Origin: Scortum barcoo
Taxonomy: Eukaryota > Chordata > Actinopteri > Centrarchiformes > Terapontidae
Length of the DNA stretch: 64,000 nucleotides
Reading direction: 5' to 3'
Assembly: GCA_023238725.1 (NCBI GenBank)
Contig: CM041546.1
Span: forward strand, 11,778,028 to 11,842,027
Of the stretch, positions 36,018-46,844 are shown one piece after another. Made by a program: the position numbers and the translations under genes. The notes beneath the pieces are model-generated. The model was not told the DNA's origin and searched no databases. It saw only the letters and a program-made list of their open reading frames with translations. Within the stretch, counting starts at the first letter, position 1. Every line of letters starts with the position of its first letter.

Positions 36018-36779
36018 AGTGAAGGATTTGAGTTCTTCCACAACTGATATTACACATGAAGTGTGTGTTCGTTTGATGTGTCAACCCCTACATTATTACC
36101 CATGTGTTCTGAAAAGGTGTGCCTGTAGAAAAATCCAAGTTTATATTCTCTTTTATAACCCCTGACTCTTGTGCTGTTAATATTATTTGTTATTCAAGAG
36201 GTGAATGTTAATGGTTAGGTTATTTCATTTATTATATGATCAACTATGTTCTCTTTTATGATACTTTATACTTTTAGCAGGTTGTACGCAAACACACATA
36301 CACGCACAGACGCACGCACGTGCACATACACGCACACACGTTATTTATGTATAATATATTTAAATATAACAATAATAACAATGTAATCTGTTTTGTGTAG
36401 GTGCCTAAGGAAAAGTTCAGGGTGAATTTATGTTGCTTCTGATAAAGCAGAATGTAGATATGGGCCCTTTTATTTTGATGGGAGAGGGGAAGCGGTGCTG
36501 TCTGGCTGATGGCCGCAAAAAAGTGTTAATTTATGAAGATGACAGAGCATCCCCGTGTTTGTTTTTTTCTTCTGCCTTGTTAAAGTTTAGACGCACACGA
36601 AACCCTGGGCTACATAGGTGGCAGCTGTGGGATCTTTCTCGCCTGGACCTTTGTCGTAAGATAAATTCCATAAAACTGAGTCGGGAAGTTTTAGCTAATT
36701 AGCTAGCCACTGCTAACACGGCTTAATTTAGTTTTGTCTAGGTAGCACGCGCGAGGACATCACCGTGGTAACGTCAACC

Positions 36780-37200
36780 AGAGGAGTTAAAAAGCAAGAA
36801 AAAAGAAGAAAATACAACATGTGGAGACATGACGAGGACCCACTGGACTTCAGGGAGCAACGGGGGAAAGACTTTTGCTAGCAAAGTAAGAATTGAATTC
36901 CCGCCATCCTTTGCTGGGGATGAAAAACAAAGTTTTCCCTGCTGGGCCAGGTGAGGTCCCCGTGAAGACCATGGCTGGTGTGAGTGGGGAGCAGAAGGAG
37001 GACCTGGGGATCTGCAGAGTTTCAGCGCATGATAGAGTTAGTGTTAGGGCTCCCAAGGCAGATGTGCATGGTGTTCCTTGTTGATGTTCTGATATACATC
37101 CATATGTTCGAGGATCATCTCTCAAGCCTCCCAGAAGTTTTCTCCAGGACTCTGGCAGCAGGCCTTAGAATAAACTCTAGGAATATATGTACATGTGTAC
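36780..37200 (+). mobile_element. Gypsy gag-RT fragment, internally deleted
   Basis: About 36895-36985 resembles a gag segment (GDEKQSFP-like in one frame). About 36985-37190 encodes the reverse-transcriptase palm (FQRMIELVL, then FLVDVLIY, then FEDHLSSLPEVFSR). The catalytic YLDDV motif reads FLVDV, so one Asp is lost. The jump from gag to RT shows a large internal deletion. It is not from the same family as the element at 1-7574. Confidence 0.65.
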
Positions 37201-37262
37201 AATAAAATCAAATTAAACTATTGCCAATTATGGGAGGAAACCCACGCAGACACAGAGAGAAT
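37200..37262 (-). repeat. Fragment of a dispersed fish SINE-like repeat
   Basis: GGGAGGAAACCCACGCAGAC and GAGAGAATATGC match the longer copy at 44266-44465. The flank AAATCAAATTAAACTATTGC also equals the flank of that copy, so both descend from one insertion before the duplication, with an internal deletion here. Confidence 0.65.
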
Positions 37263-37270
37263 ATGCTAAC

Positions 37271-38883
37271 TCAACTAACGCATTTGGAGAAAAGTGAATG
37301 TCCCTGAAGAAAGATTAAGAGACATCCAGTTGAACACCTCGTTGTTCTCTATGTATGTGGACTGTAAAGCTGAATGCTACGCAGGATGTCTGCAGAATAA
37401 CAATGTTAAATTTGTGACTTACGTAGACAGAAAACATTTTTGGGGCGCTAGTAATGCTGCCTGTTGGGGAAACGCTTTCAGAGATGTGACCTAGGGCCAC
37501 ATGGCTGATGGTGACTCGGTGGGAGAGGGCAACGAATAATTGTCCCTGCCCACCTGCAAAGGGCCAGCACCGTCCTGGAGTAAAAGGTGTATGTCCCTGA
37601 AGAAAGATTAAAAACAGAGTTCTGGTTGTGTGTCATATGTATAACAAAGAATAGGAAACAAAACATATCAGATGGCCGTATCCAACAGCAATCTGGTTTG
37701 TGAGTGGAGTTCATACCTGAATAACAGTCTGTGGGTAAGCTGCAGGATACCAGAGTGGAAACCCAAAAAAAGTCCATCCTGTTTTGTGTCTGTATGTGTC
37801 TGAAGTCAGATGCAACACAATACTGGCCCCTGCACACAAAAACACACACAAAGGAGGTTAGGAGGCTCAAAATTAAAACACACATGATGAAAATGGTGAG
37901 GAGGATTTAGATGTCTTACCTTGCGTCTCCAAAGCGAAGTTGGGTAAAGTGTCAGCTGTCAGAAGTAGATGTTTCTTTAACCTCAGCAGCTCGTCCTGTA
38001 TCTGTCTGAGGTTCGCTCCATATGTTGCATTATATTCTAAATTTGAGTTCTGTAAGTGAGAAGAGATTCATTTTAATGCTGCATCTAGAGGATGTGGAGA
38101 CATTTACATGACATCAGTGTATGTTTCACACGTGGCTGAGAACAAATTTTGACTGCAGCGGCATTAAAATCTGGTTTCAAGGGTCATACCGTATTCGTGG
38201 TGGCGGTCGATGTTGGTGACTCCGAGGGTCCTGAATCCAAAAACATGGCGCACAAAGCGGGAATCGAGAATGCAAATGCTGATGGATAGAGAGAAACAAA
38301 GGGCATGGGTGTTTTACTCAAAAGACTAATACTCTTCAAAACTAACAAGCTGATGTACAAGATGTGACTGTTTGTGGATGGAGAGACTTACCAAAACACA
38401 GGAGGAGAAGAATCAAGAAAAGCATCTTAAGCTTGGACATGGAGGGGCTCCTGCTTTTGCCGATCCTTTCACTCCCTAACACTGGTTGTCTTTTTGTTTG
38501 TATAATTATAAAAGTGACTGTTGCTGTAGCTTTTTCTTTAGTTCTCGTTTGTGTAGCTGTAGGAGAAGCTATCACTGATGGTGTAGCTCCGCCTACAGCT
38601 GTTGTTGTCCCTGTCAAAGTCCACCTCAGTCTCCCTGTTAGCATCATTGTTGTTAATGGCGCAGGTGCCCTCTCCTCCACAGTCTTGCATTTTCGGAAAA
38701 TGCTGGATGTAATGAAAATGAGGAGAGTGAGAATTTTGAAGATGTATAATATACTATAATATACACTCACACACTCACACACACTCTAGCTTACCGGTAC
38801 AAAGTCTCCTTGTATGTTATAACGGGCTTCCCTTCACTGTTGTAATATCCATTGGACTGTAAACGGAGGCTTCTTCGTAACAT
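37271..38883 (-). pseudogene. SUN-domain gene copy A, truncated, chimeric last exon
   Basis: Minus-strand exons: 38795-38883, 38392-38702, 38190-38278, 37920-38049, 37717-37829, 37423-37596, all with GT-AG borders and preserved phase; 906 nt open. It has N-terminus MLRRSLRLQSNGYY, a membrane segment over exons 2-3, a coiled coil in exon 4 and the first half of the SUN domain (PGRCWPFAGGQG in exon 6). Exons 7 and 8 with the SNWGHP and FTCLY motifs are gone. A duplicated exon 6 acceptor gives a possible 33-nt last exon (37271-37303; GHSLFSKCVS then stop), total 312 aa. Without the second half, the SUN fold and its disulfide partner Cys are lost, so KASH binding is unlikely. Exon 2 is read in a shifted frame relative to copy B. 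It could be a pseudogene or a truncated expressed protein. Confidence 0.85.
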
Positions 38884-38935
38884 GACTTTAAAAAAATATT
38901 TTTAAAAGATTCATTGTTAGTTTCAGTCAGAGATG

Positions 38936-39063
38936 CCCTTGTCAGTCTCGTCAGTGTCCCTGTTCGTGTCACAGTTGTTGATGCTACAGTTTATGGTGCT
39001 GGTGCCCTCTCCTCCACCAGGAAAAAAACTTGACTAAAATTCTGGACATAATGAAAATAAGCA
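38936..39063 (-). pseudogene. SUN copy C, exon 2 fragment
   Basis: The minus strand reads PGGGEGTSTIN then CSINNCDTNRDTDE, matching exon 2 of copy B (PGGGEGTSAINNYDANEETE). The upstream words GGACATAATGAAAAT resemble the exon 2 acceptor-side intron of copies A and B. It follows unit A directly, so a third unit once lay here. Confidence 0.65.
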
Positions 39064-39235
39064 TTGCTTGTGAGATTGCCTTAACTACTGCGGTATATTG
39101 CCTGTTGGTACACACCAGATTGTATTTACAAGTGAAAGCCTCATATGTTGACAAATTACCACAATTATCTAATAGATGTATAGTCGACCAGATAGCCTTC
39201 TCCATCCCTTAGAGAAAGATTTTCTCTTGATTAGA
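39064..39235. other. Spacer, nothing recognised
   Basis: AT-rich, no supported feature. Confidence 0.4.
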
Positions 39236-39620
39236 ATACTTACAATATTTTCCCTTTCTTCATATTTAATTTTAAACCAGATGTTTTTGATGCGTGGCCA
39301 TGTAAAAGGCCTTGTAAAAGTTCAAAAACAGAATAAATCCATCGTGTTCAATCAGATGCCTGTAATCTAACAAATCTAATACCAACCATATAGTGTTATG
39401 TGTAAACTATTTATAATCAGTATTCAGAAAAGTAATAGTGTGAATATTATCAGTATATCTTTTGTCTTTACCTTGTTTGAGGATGGGAGCTATTAGAATA
39501 TTAAATTAAATATTAAAGACCAAATCTATCTTGGGGATTTGTGACTAGATAATTTCTAGGAAGATATCACAATCACTCCTGGAGTATTCAGAAGAATAAG
39601 GGTTGGAGTCAAATTTATAC
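39236..39620 (-). mobile_element. L1/Tx1-like reverse transcriptase fragment
   Basis: Parallel to 40830-41150 in content: on the minus strand, words for DKRYTDN-like text, then FLNTDYK and FYKAFYMA-like text. Stops are frequent. It is a partial second copy of the same LINE type. Confidence 0.5.
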
Positions 39621-39839
39621 AAATTTATACATTTCCCCAGATCTGTTCATTCAGCATTATTGATCACTAACATGGCAAAGCTGACATTCCTTGCACTTTC
39701 CCATAAATAGTGGGGCATATTTAATATCACATGTACTACTATCAACTTGATATTGTTTGTTAAAACTACTTTTCTAAGTAGATCAACCAAACTAGATTTC
39801 CACCGAGGGAAGCTTTAGTTCAACTTCTTCGAGTGTGAC

Positions 39840-40033
39840 GTAATTGGTAGCATTCAAAGCATGAGGTGCTGGACAACTGTGATGCCAAAACATCTTCAGT
39901 ACACCTTGGTATTGATTCTACAAGTCCCTCGACTCTACTGGAAGGATGAACACCATTCTTCCACAAGATAGTCCCTCATTCGGTGTTTGATGGTGGTGGT
40001 GGAGAGCACTTCGGGTCCAAAATCTCCCATATG
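39840..40033 (-). mobile_element. Tc1-like transposase relic, copy 2
   Basis: Aligns to 35430-35620 (for example CAGTACACCTTGGTATTG, GGAAGGATGAACACCATTCT, AAAATCTCCCATA). It stops abruptly at 40033, where unrelated sequence begins TGTTAGGG. Confidence 0.65.
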
Positions 40034-40480
40034 TTAGGGTCCCTGTCTGTCTCCCCTGTGTTTTATTTCTCCGTTCCCCTAGTGTGTGCATTTGTCTCCC
40101 TCTGTCTGTTTCTGTCTGTCACGTCTGTCTGTTGCCCAGGAAGACGAGGAAGGTTACTCCAGGACATTCATTACCACACCTGGGCTGATCACCGCACCTG
40201 AGAGTCATCCTGCAATCAAGCCACCCACTCCTCAGCAGTATTTAACCACCGGATCATTCCACCATTATCTGCCAGGCTGTTCAGTTACTCAACTTGGTAC
40301 TTTGTGGCTCTTTGTGACTTTTCGTGACTTTTCCCAGAGTTTTTGTGCTTCAGACTCCTAGTTTTGCTGAATCTGCCTGCCTGGTTCCCCTCGTGTCTTC
40401 CACCTGGCTTCATCTCCCCCTCTGCAGTCCTGCCTGCAACACTCCAGCCTAGCTTGGCCCTCTGTTAACTGGAATTTCAT
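40034..40480 (+). repeat. Possible LTR or retroposon piece inserted in Tc1 relic
   Basis: The sequence starting TGTTAGGGTCCCTG is pyrimidine-rich, has no protein homology and begins exactly where the Tc1 relic is cut. It holds TATTTAACC near 40240 and a CTGCCTGCCTGG patch. The style fits a fish LTR, but no second LTR or terminal CA is certain. Confidence 0.3.
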
Positions 40481-40539
40481 ACAAATCTATTAAAGGGTGA
40501 TGATGTTTAGAAATTAGTTAACTTTTTTTTTTTTTTTTA

Positions 40540-42300
40540 ATCTAAGTACAGTCCGGATGCTTTAGAAAACACGTCTATATTTTAATTATCAGGGGGATCT
40601 GTTCTGACCTCTTGAGGAAGATGGTAGTATCATCAGCCAGCTGGGTTACAAAGAGATGATTGCCTAGCACATTTTAAGGTTCTGCATCTGAGTTCTGCTG
40701 CTAAAATAAATAATAAAGGGGAACAAGAACAACCCTGCTACTAATGTTCTTATGTATAATTCTAATTACTTTCATAAATTTTGAGCCAAAACCAAAATAT
40801 CCTAAAGATTTCATGATAAATGGATTTTCATTTTAATCAAAAGCTTTGTAAAAATGCAAAAACAAAATGAAACTATTGTCTTCAATCAAATAATTATAAT
40901 CTAGTAAATCAGGAATCAGTCTGACATTATAACATAGAGATCTATCTTTAATAAACCCTGACTGAGTTTTACTTATATATGAGTAAATAGTTTGTAATCC
41001 ACATTCAGTAAAGTTATTGGTTTCAAGTTATCAGTGTATCTTTTGTCCTTACCAGGTTTGAATAGTAAAGTAATAAACCTTGTTTCTTTGTAGTCATTCA
41101 TTTGTCATTTTCAATACATTCCTTTAGGGCATTAAATAATGAGACTTGAAAATGATAAAAGTTTGAGGTTAAACCATGTTGACCCTGAGCTTTGCCCTCT
41201 GACATTTGCTTTATCACTGTGTTCAGTTTCTTCACACTAATCTCAGGATCACATATTTTGTTGAAAGCCAAATCAATATGAGGAATATAGTTTTATATTT
41301 TCAAAAAATTATTGTATTGAAAGATTTGTCACAGAATTGATCATTTCTGGAGTCATTAGCCAAAGATCTATTCTGGATGTTGATCTTCCATTGGGTTTAA
41401 GACAATTGTTTCTTACGGGGTTTTTTTCCCCTCCAAATATCAATGAAACAGTTGACGTCTATAAATTCCTTCAATAAAGAATTATAGTCGTGATTATTAT
41501 GAATAGATGGACATCTATTGAACTATTCATCCGGTGCCATATTAAGATAACCTGTTACAGTAAACTTTATATTATTGTTTATTTACATTCAGCAATAATT
41601 TCTGTGAATTTCTAACAATGTTTTGTTTTGAGTAGTATTACTATATCCATAGATGTTAATCAAAATTGCAAACAACCCCTTTAAATTTATTACCACAGTA
41701 TTCCAGTGACCATTCTTATCAGTCTCACATGTTACAACCTACCCTGGGAATCTATACAAACATATGGCCACACCACTAAATCGGTTACTCCCCTGTGAAA
41801 AAGGATGTTGTCTCCCACTTGTTCTTCCAAAATGTAGCATACCTGTCAGATGACTGGGTTTCTTGCAGAAATATGCAGTGTGCTTTAAGTCCTTTAGAGA
41901 ACAAAAAATCACACTTGCACCTCTTGCATTTAAAGGCATAAAAGAAAAATGACTTTGAAATAAAAGCATCATTTTGATCTCAACACTTTGTTATGAACAA
42001 AGGGAAAACATCTTTAGCTGTGTACTTCACGTAGAAGTTCAGTGTAAACAACATTTACACATGTAAAAACATTCAACCCCTCCATCACTTGTTTAATGAC
42101 TTTACCTGTAGTCCACATTCAGTAACGTTCATTCTTTTCAGCCAGATCCATTGTCCATTGATGAATCCAAAGGGTCTTCTTCTTCTATCCGAGGCCACGG
42201 GGCTCCTCTAGCCTGTTTATCTTCTGTGGTTAGATCTTCAGTAAAGCCTGCTTCCTTCCATTTTTTGGACTGACTGAACTAGCTAACTGTTTATAAAGTA
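40540..42300 (-). mobile_element. L1/Tx1-like non-LTR retrotransposon relic
   Basis: On the minus strand, from high to low coordinates: an ORF1 C-terminal segment (DKQARGAPWPRIEE, about 42290-42130); an endonuclease block (AHCIFLQETQSSDR, about 41880); the ORF2 pre-RT block (GKAQGQHGLTSNFYHF, about 41190); a block with RYTDNLKPITLLNVDYK (about 41030); FGFGSKFMKVI (about 40790); and the RT active site QLADDTTIFLK near 40640. Many stops and frame changes; inactive. Confidence 0.75.
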
Positions 42301-43130
42301 CTTCAAACTAGGACCACCTTCAGCTACAACAGTAACATGCTTCTTACACACTGATGCTTCGGTATTATTAATCTAATGATGTCATATATAAATTAATATA
42401 TCAGAGGTACCAAACCAATGTTTTTACTTTAATACTTTTAAGTTTTGCTGCTGACTTTTGTACTTTTTCTTGAGTACCCCTATTGACTTATGCTTATTAT
42501 ACTCATAAAATAAAAAAAATACACATTGAGACACTTTGTGATTGTGATTATTTTTTATTGATTGTCACCCAAATTAGACCATTCAAAACCTTTGTAAATC
42601 CTTCCTTCCTCTGGAAAAGGTAAGGTGCCTGCTTAGAAGGCCACAGGGCCAGCAGACAACCTGCCTGTGAGCTGTGTAGCAGTATTGCCTGGTGATAAGG
42701 ACACAATACTGATGTTGATAGTCTTATTATTAACGTCAAACAGTGTGATAGATGTAGTGATGATCTAAATATGGGTGACATGTAATGGAGAAACAGAAAA
42801 TTCAGCATCAGTATGTCCTTCATTATTTTGGTCCACCAAGCTTTGTTGTATTTGTTGAGCTTAGGCCATGGGCTTGCATTTGCTACACAAGCACCTATAA
42901 AACAAAATGCTTATCAGGAAACATCTCTCTCTCTCTCTCTCTCTCTCTACGGCTCCTACGGTACAGTTAGGGCTCCATAAAACACAGTGCGTAGTTATAA
43001 TCTGGAGTGTGGGATACAACCTTTGGATACATTAGTTTCTGTTATGGTTAAGTATCAGTACTCCTGCCATTATCAGATGATCAGTACTACTGTTCTTATA
43101 ACAAACTTTACAGTGTTGTGATGTGAACAC
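42301..43130. other. Spacer with TC microsatellite
   Basis: (CT)n at 42924-42949. A short 91-codon minus-strand frame near 42600 has no recognised content. Confidence 0.45.
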
Positions 43131-43541
43131 AGTGTTAACTATTGTTAGCTTATTCTGCCTTCTAGGCAGTTATATTTTGTTAAAGTGTTTTGTTATGTGT
43201 CTGGCGCCCTCTATTGGGTAGCAGTGTTATTGCATAGTTTTTCTGAAACCAAGCACATGGTGAGGAGTTCAGCCAAGCTAGGTTCAGCTGATGTTATCCT
43301 GTTGTTGTGCCTGAGGAAACATTGTTCGTAAGTGGAAATTGTTTTTGAGCAGTTTATGTATAGCTTTGAATGACTGATGTTACTTTGGAGTATTTTTTCT
43401 TACATGCTGCTTCATACTAATATGTTTTGTCTTTGTCTAGTTTCACTCCATGTTCGCATACAATAAAGGAGCCTAGAAAATCCGCATCCTGACTCATCAG
43501 TGAATTGGAGTTTGGCTAGCTGTCAAATTGAGGTTGTTACA
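43131..43541 (+). repeat. Candidate solo LTR
   Basis: AATAAAGG at 43462-43469 is followed by about 75 bases and an end GTTGTTACA, an LTR-like order. A matching TG start near 43131 is plausible, but no target-site duplication was found. Confidence 0.3.
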
Positions 43542-43928
43542 CCTTAAGGAGGACAATATATAGCTAATGCCTGCCTCTCACTGAGATACCTGTCCAGTTC
43601 TCCACTGGTTCTCACACCACAACTCGATTTTTCTCCTCCTAACCCTGGTCTGTTCTTGCTCTCTTGGACGTCTAACAGGCTCGTAATTATCAGGCTGTGG
43701 TCCATCATATGGTTGTTCTTTGCTTGTTTATCCACTACTGCATCTGTGCTGAGATAGCATGTGTGTGGTGGAGAGGAGCTGCCCGCAGCCTGTGTAGGAG
43801 CAATGATTGACTCTCCGACAAATACTCTGTTCTGATTGGTTGTTTAAAACCCGGGCACAGTGTGTTCCTCTAAAACAGTGTTCGTTATTTGTGTAAGTTA
43901 TTTTTAAATAAGTTAGCTATTCCTGTAA
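43542..43928. other. Spacer, nothing recognised
   Basis: No supported gene. GATTGGTTGTTTAAA near 43835 is CCAAT/TATA-like on the plus strand, with no exon assigned. Confidence 0.4.
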
Positions 43929-44265
43929 AAGGATATACATCTTCCACAACTGATATTACACATAAATTGTGTCTTGGTTCAATGTGTCGACCCACGACTT
44001 ATTTACCCATTTGCTCTGAAAAGCTGTAGCTTTAGCAAACCAAAGTTTATATTCTGTTTTATGACCCCTGAATTGTGTGCTGTTAACGTTGTTTGTTAAA
44101 TTACATTTGTTATATGCTAAACAGTGTGCTCTTTTACAATCTTCTATACTTACATTAGGTTGACTGCACAAATGATGACATTAATGATAAAACAAGCAGA
44201 AACAAAGAAATACCTTAAATATTTTTATTGTATTTCAAATGTATATTATAAAATCAAATTAAATT

Positions 44266-44465
44266 ATTGCCAATTATCATGCCAATTAGCCTAACTGCAT
44301 GTTTTTAGAGTGTGGGAGGAAACCGGAGAACCCGGAGAAAACCCACGCAGACACAGAGAGAATATGCAAACTCTACACAGAGGGAGAACAGGAGTCGGGG
44401 GCGGAACAACTGCCTTTTCCTCTGTGCTGCCACAGTGCTAGCCACTGTGCCACCATGCCGCCCTC
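44266..44465 (-). repeat. Dispersed fish SINE-like repeat
   Basis: On the minus strand it starts GGGCGGCATGGTGGCACAGT, continues with TCTGTGTCTGCGTGGGTTTT and ends TCCTCCCACACTCTAAAAAC. This is the consensus order of a repeat found across fish. The exact family name is not certain. Confidence 0.75.
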
Positions 44466-44788
44466 AAGGTGAAGGTGAATCAGAGTGAACATGCAGAACA
44501 GATTGTGTTGTGGAATTTGAAAAACCCTCCCTCAAAATGCGCTGCTGGAAACCACGTATCTCCTTTGATCTACATGGAGCTCCCAGCAGCTTCTTTTCAC
44601 CTTGGCAGGGAGGAAGCTGACTTGGGGGGGAAGTGTGGAGTACCGAGGTCAACCACACTTACCCCCCTGGTCCCACTCCACTCCACCCGATCCACCCCTG
44701 CACAGGTGCCCCGCCTGGGTGTCCCATTCATTAAAACATCAACATGACCAAAGTAAATTCCACAACACAATGCTGAACTGCAATTTAA

Positions 44789-44862
44789 CAATAACAAATA
44801 ATAATAATAATAATAATAATAAATAACATTCATAAATAACAACAATAATAATAATAAATAAC
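44789..44862. repeat. AAT microsatellite
   Basis: (AAT)n with interruptions, just 3' of SUN copy B. Confidence 0.9.
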
Positions 44863-44937
44863 AAACACAATTTTCAAAATTCAGTCTGATTCACCTTCAC
44901 AATCACTTACCCCCCCATCCCATCCCGCCATCCGTTT

Positions 44938-46844
44938 TCAGTCTGCCAGTTTTCCATGGACCTTAAAACTATACAGACAGGTGAAGTCTGGGTGGCCCCA
45001 GTTGCTGTTGATTTCTAACTTTACAAAGGCGAAGGCACCTTTTTTATGATCCTGAGATCAGAAGAGAAATGAACAGAGAGAGTTAGTTGGGTGGTCTAAC
45101 AGCAAAAAGGTAAAAACTGCATATGACGAAAACAGTGAGGACAGATACACAGAGAGGGGAGGGATTTAATACATTAACTTGTGGGTGAAATAAAAAAAAT
45201 GTAGTTGTATGGTTTAATACTCACAGGTAGTTTAAAAGTCTGAACCTGGTCCCCATCCTGATCATAAAGAAAAGTACCCAGCTTGGTTCCTTCATCTTGT
45301 AAATTCTCCATGCCCTGCAAGAAAGAGAGACATCCAGTTGAACACCTCGTTGTTCTCTATGTATGTGGACTGTAAAGCTGAAAGCTACGCAGGATGTCTG
45401 CAGAATAACAATGTTAAATTTGTGACTTACGTAGACAGAAAACATTTTTGGGGCGCTAGTAATGCTGCCTGTTGGGGAAACGCTTTCAGAGATGTGACCT
45501 AGGGCCACATGGCTGATGGTGACTCGGTGGGAGAGGGCAACGAATAATTGTCCCTGCCCACCTGCAAAGGGCCAGCACCGTCCTGGAGTAAAAGGTGTAT
45601 GTCCCTGAAGAAAGATTAAAAACAGAGTTCTGGTTGTGTGTCATATGTATAACAAAGAATAAGAAACAAAACATATCAGATGGCCGTATCCAACAGCAAT
45701 CTGGTTTGTGAGTGGAGTTCATACCTGAATAACAGTCTGTGGGTAAGCTGCAGGATACCAGAGTGGAAACCCAAAAAAAGTCCATCCTGTTTTGTGTCTG
45801 TATGTGTCTGAAGTCAGATGCAACACAATACTGGCCCCTGCACACAAAAACACACACAAAGGAGGTTAGGAGGCTCAAAATTAAAACACACGTGATGAAA
45901 ATGGTGAGGAGGATTTAGATGTCTTACCTTGCGCCTCCAAAGCGAAGTTTGGTAAATTGTCAGCTGTCAGAAGTAGATGTTTCTTTAACCTCAGCAGCTC
46001 GTCCTGTATCTGTCTGAGTTTCGCTCCATACATTGCATCACATTCTAAATTTGAGTTCTGTAAGTGAGAAGAGATTCATTTTAATGCTGCATCTAGAGGA
46101 TGTGGAGACATTTACATGACATCAGTGTATGTTTCATACATGGCTGAGAACACTGCAGCGGCATTAAAATCTGGTTTCAAGGGTCATACCGTATTCATGG
46201 TGGCGGTCGATGTTGGTGACTCCGTGGGTCCTGAATCCAAAAACATGGCGCACAAAGCGGGAATCGAGAACGAAAATGCTGATGGACAGAGAGAAACAAA
46301 GGGCATGGGTGTTTTACTCAAAAGACTGATACTATGATGACGTACAAGATGTGACTGTTTGTGGATGGAGAGACTTACCAAAACACAGGGGGAGAAGAAT
46401 CAATAAAAGCATCTTAAGCTTGGACATGGAGGGGCCCCTGCTTTTGTCGATCCTTTCGCTGTTTCCATTTAAGTACATGCTGCCGACGGAGTTTCTGTCC
46501 CTAACTCTGGTTGTCTTTTTCTTTATATAGTTATAGAAATAACTGTTGCTGTAGGTTTTACTGTAATTGTCAAAGTCCACTTCAGTCTCCTCGTTAGCGT
46601 CATAGTTGTTGATGGCACTGGTGCCCTCTCCTCCACCAGGCAAAAACACAGTCTTGCGTCTTTGAAAAATGCTGGATGTAATGAAAATGAGGAGAGTGAG
46701 AATTTTGAAGATGTATAATACTATAATGTACACACACACACACACTCTAGCTTACCGGTACAAAGTCTCCTTGTAGGTAATGACAGGCTCTCCTTCGGTG
46801 TCATAATACCCATTAGACTGTAAACGTGGGCTTCTTCGTAACAT
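44938..46844 (-). CDS. SUN-domain protein, SUN3-like, complete (copy B)
   Basis: Eight minus-strand exons: 46756-46844, 46379-46671, 46190-46278, 45928-46057, 45725-45837, 45431-45604, 45225-45314, 44938-45051; 1092 nt, 363 aa, all GT-AG and in phase. N-terminus MLRRSPRLQSNGYY; Tyr/Asn-rich nucleoplasmic part; membrane helix about 117-141, split between exons 2 and 3; coiled coil about 158-190; SUN domain about 197-361 with FGFPLWYPA, PGRCWPFAGGQG, HISESVSPTG, SAPKMFSVYG, GTKLGTFLYDQDG and NSNWGHPDFTCLY. SUN proteins sit in the inner nuclear membrane and bind KASH tails to form LINC bridges. The two Cys of the intradomain disulfide are present (RCW, FTC), but the KASH-linking Cys of SUN1/2 is Thr here, as I recall for SUN3. 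A 2-nt leader and 5' splice acceptor precede the ATG, so a non-coding exon lies upstream. SUN3 versus SPAG4/SUN5 assignment needs a tree. Confidence 0.95.

Larger units (their letters stand above)
36018..38935. repeat. Segmental duplication unit A (SUN gene unit)
   Basis: Matches unit B (43929-46901). The left part (CTTCCACAACTGATATTACAC ... words at 36030-36180) pairs with 43940-44100, and the right part (SUN exons 6 to 1) pairs with 45327-46901. Unit A has a Gypsy insertion at about 36370-37200 and lacks the about 1 kb of unit B that carries exons 7 and 8. Confidence 0.8.

Noticed and set aside
38364..38759. 131-codon plus-strand frame
   Set aside because: Antisense shadow of SUN copy A exon 2.
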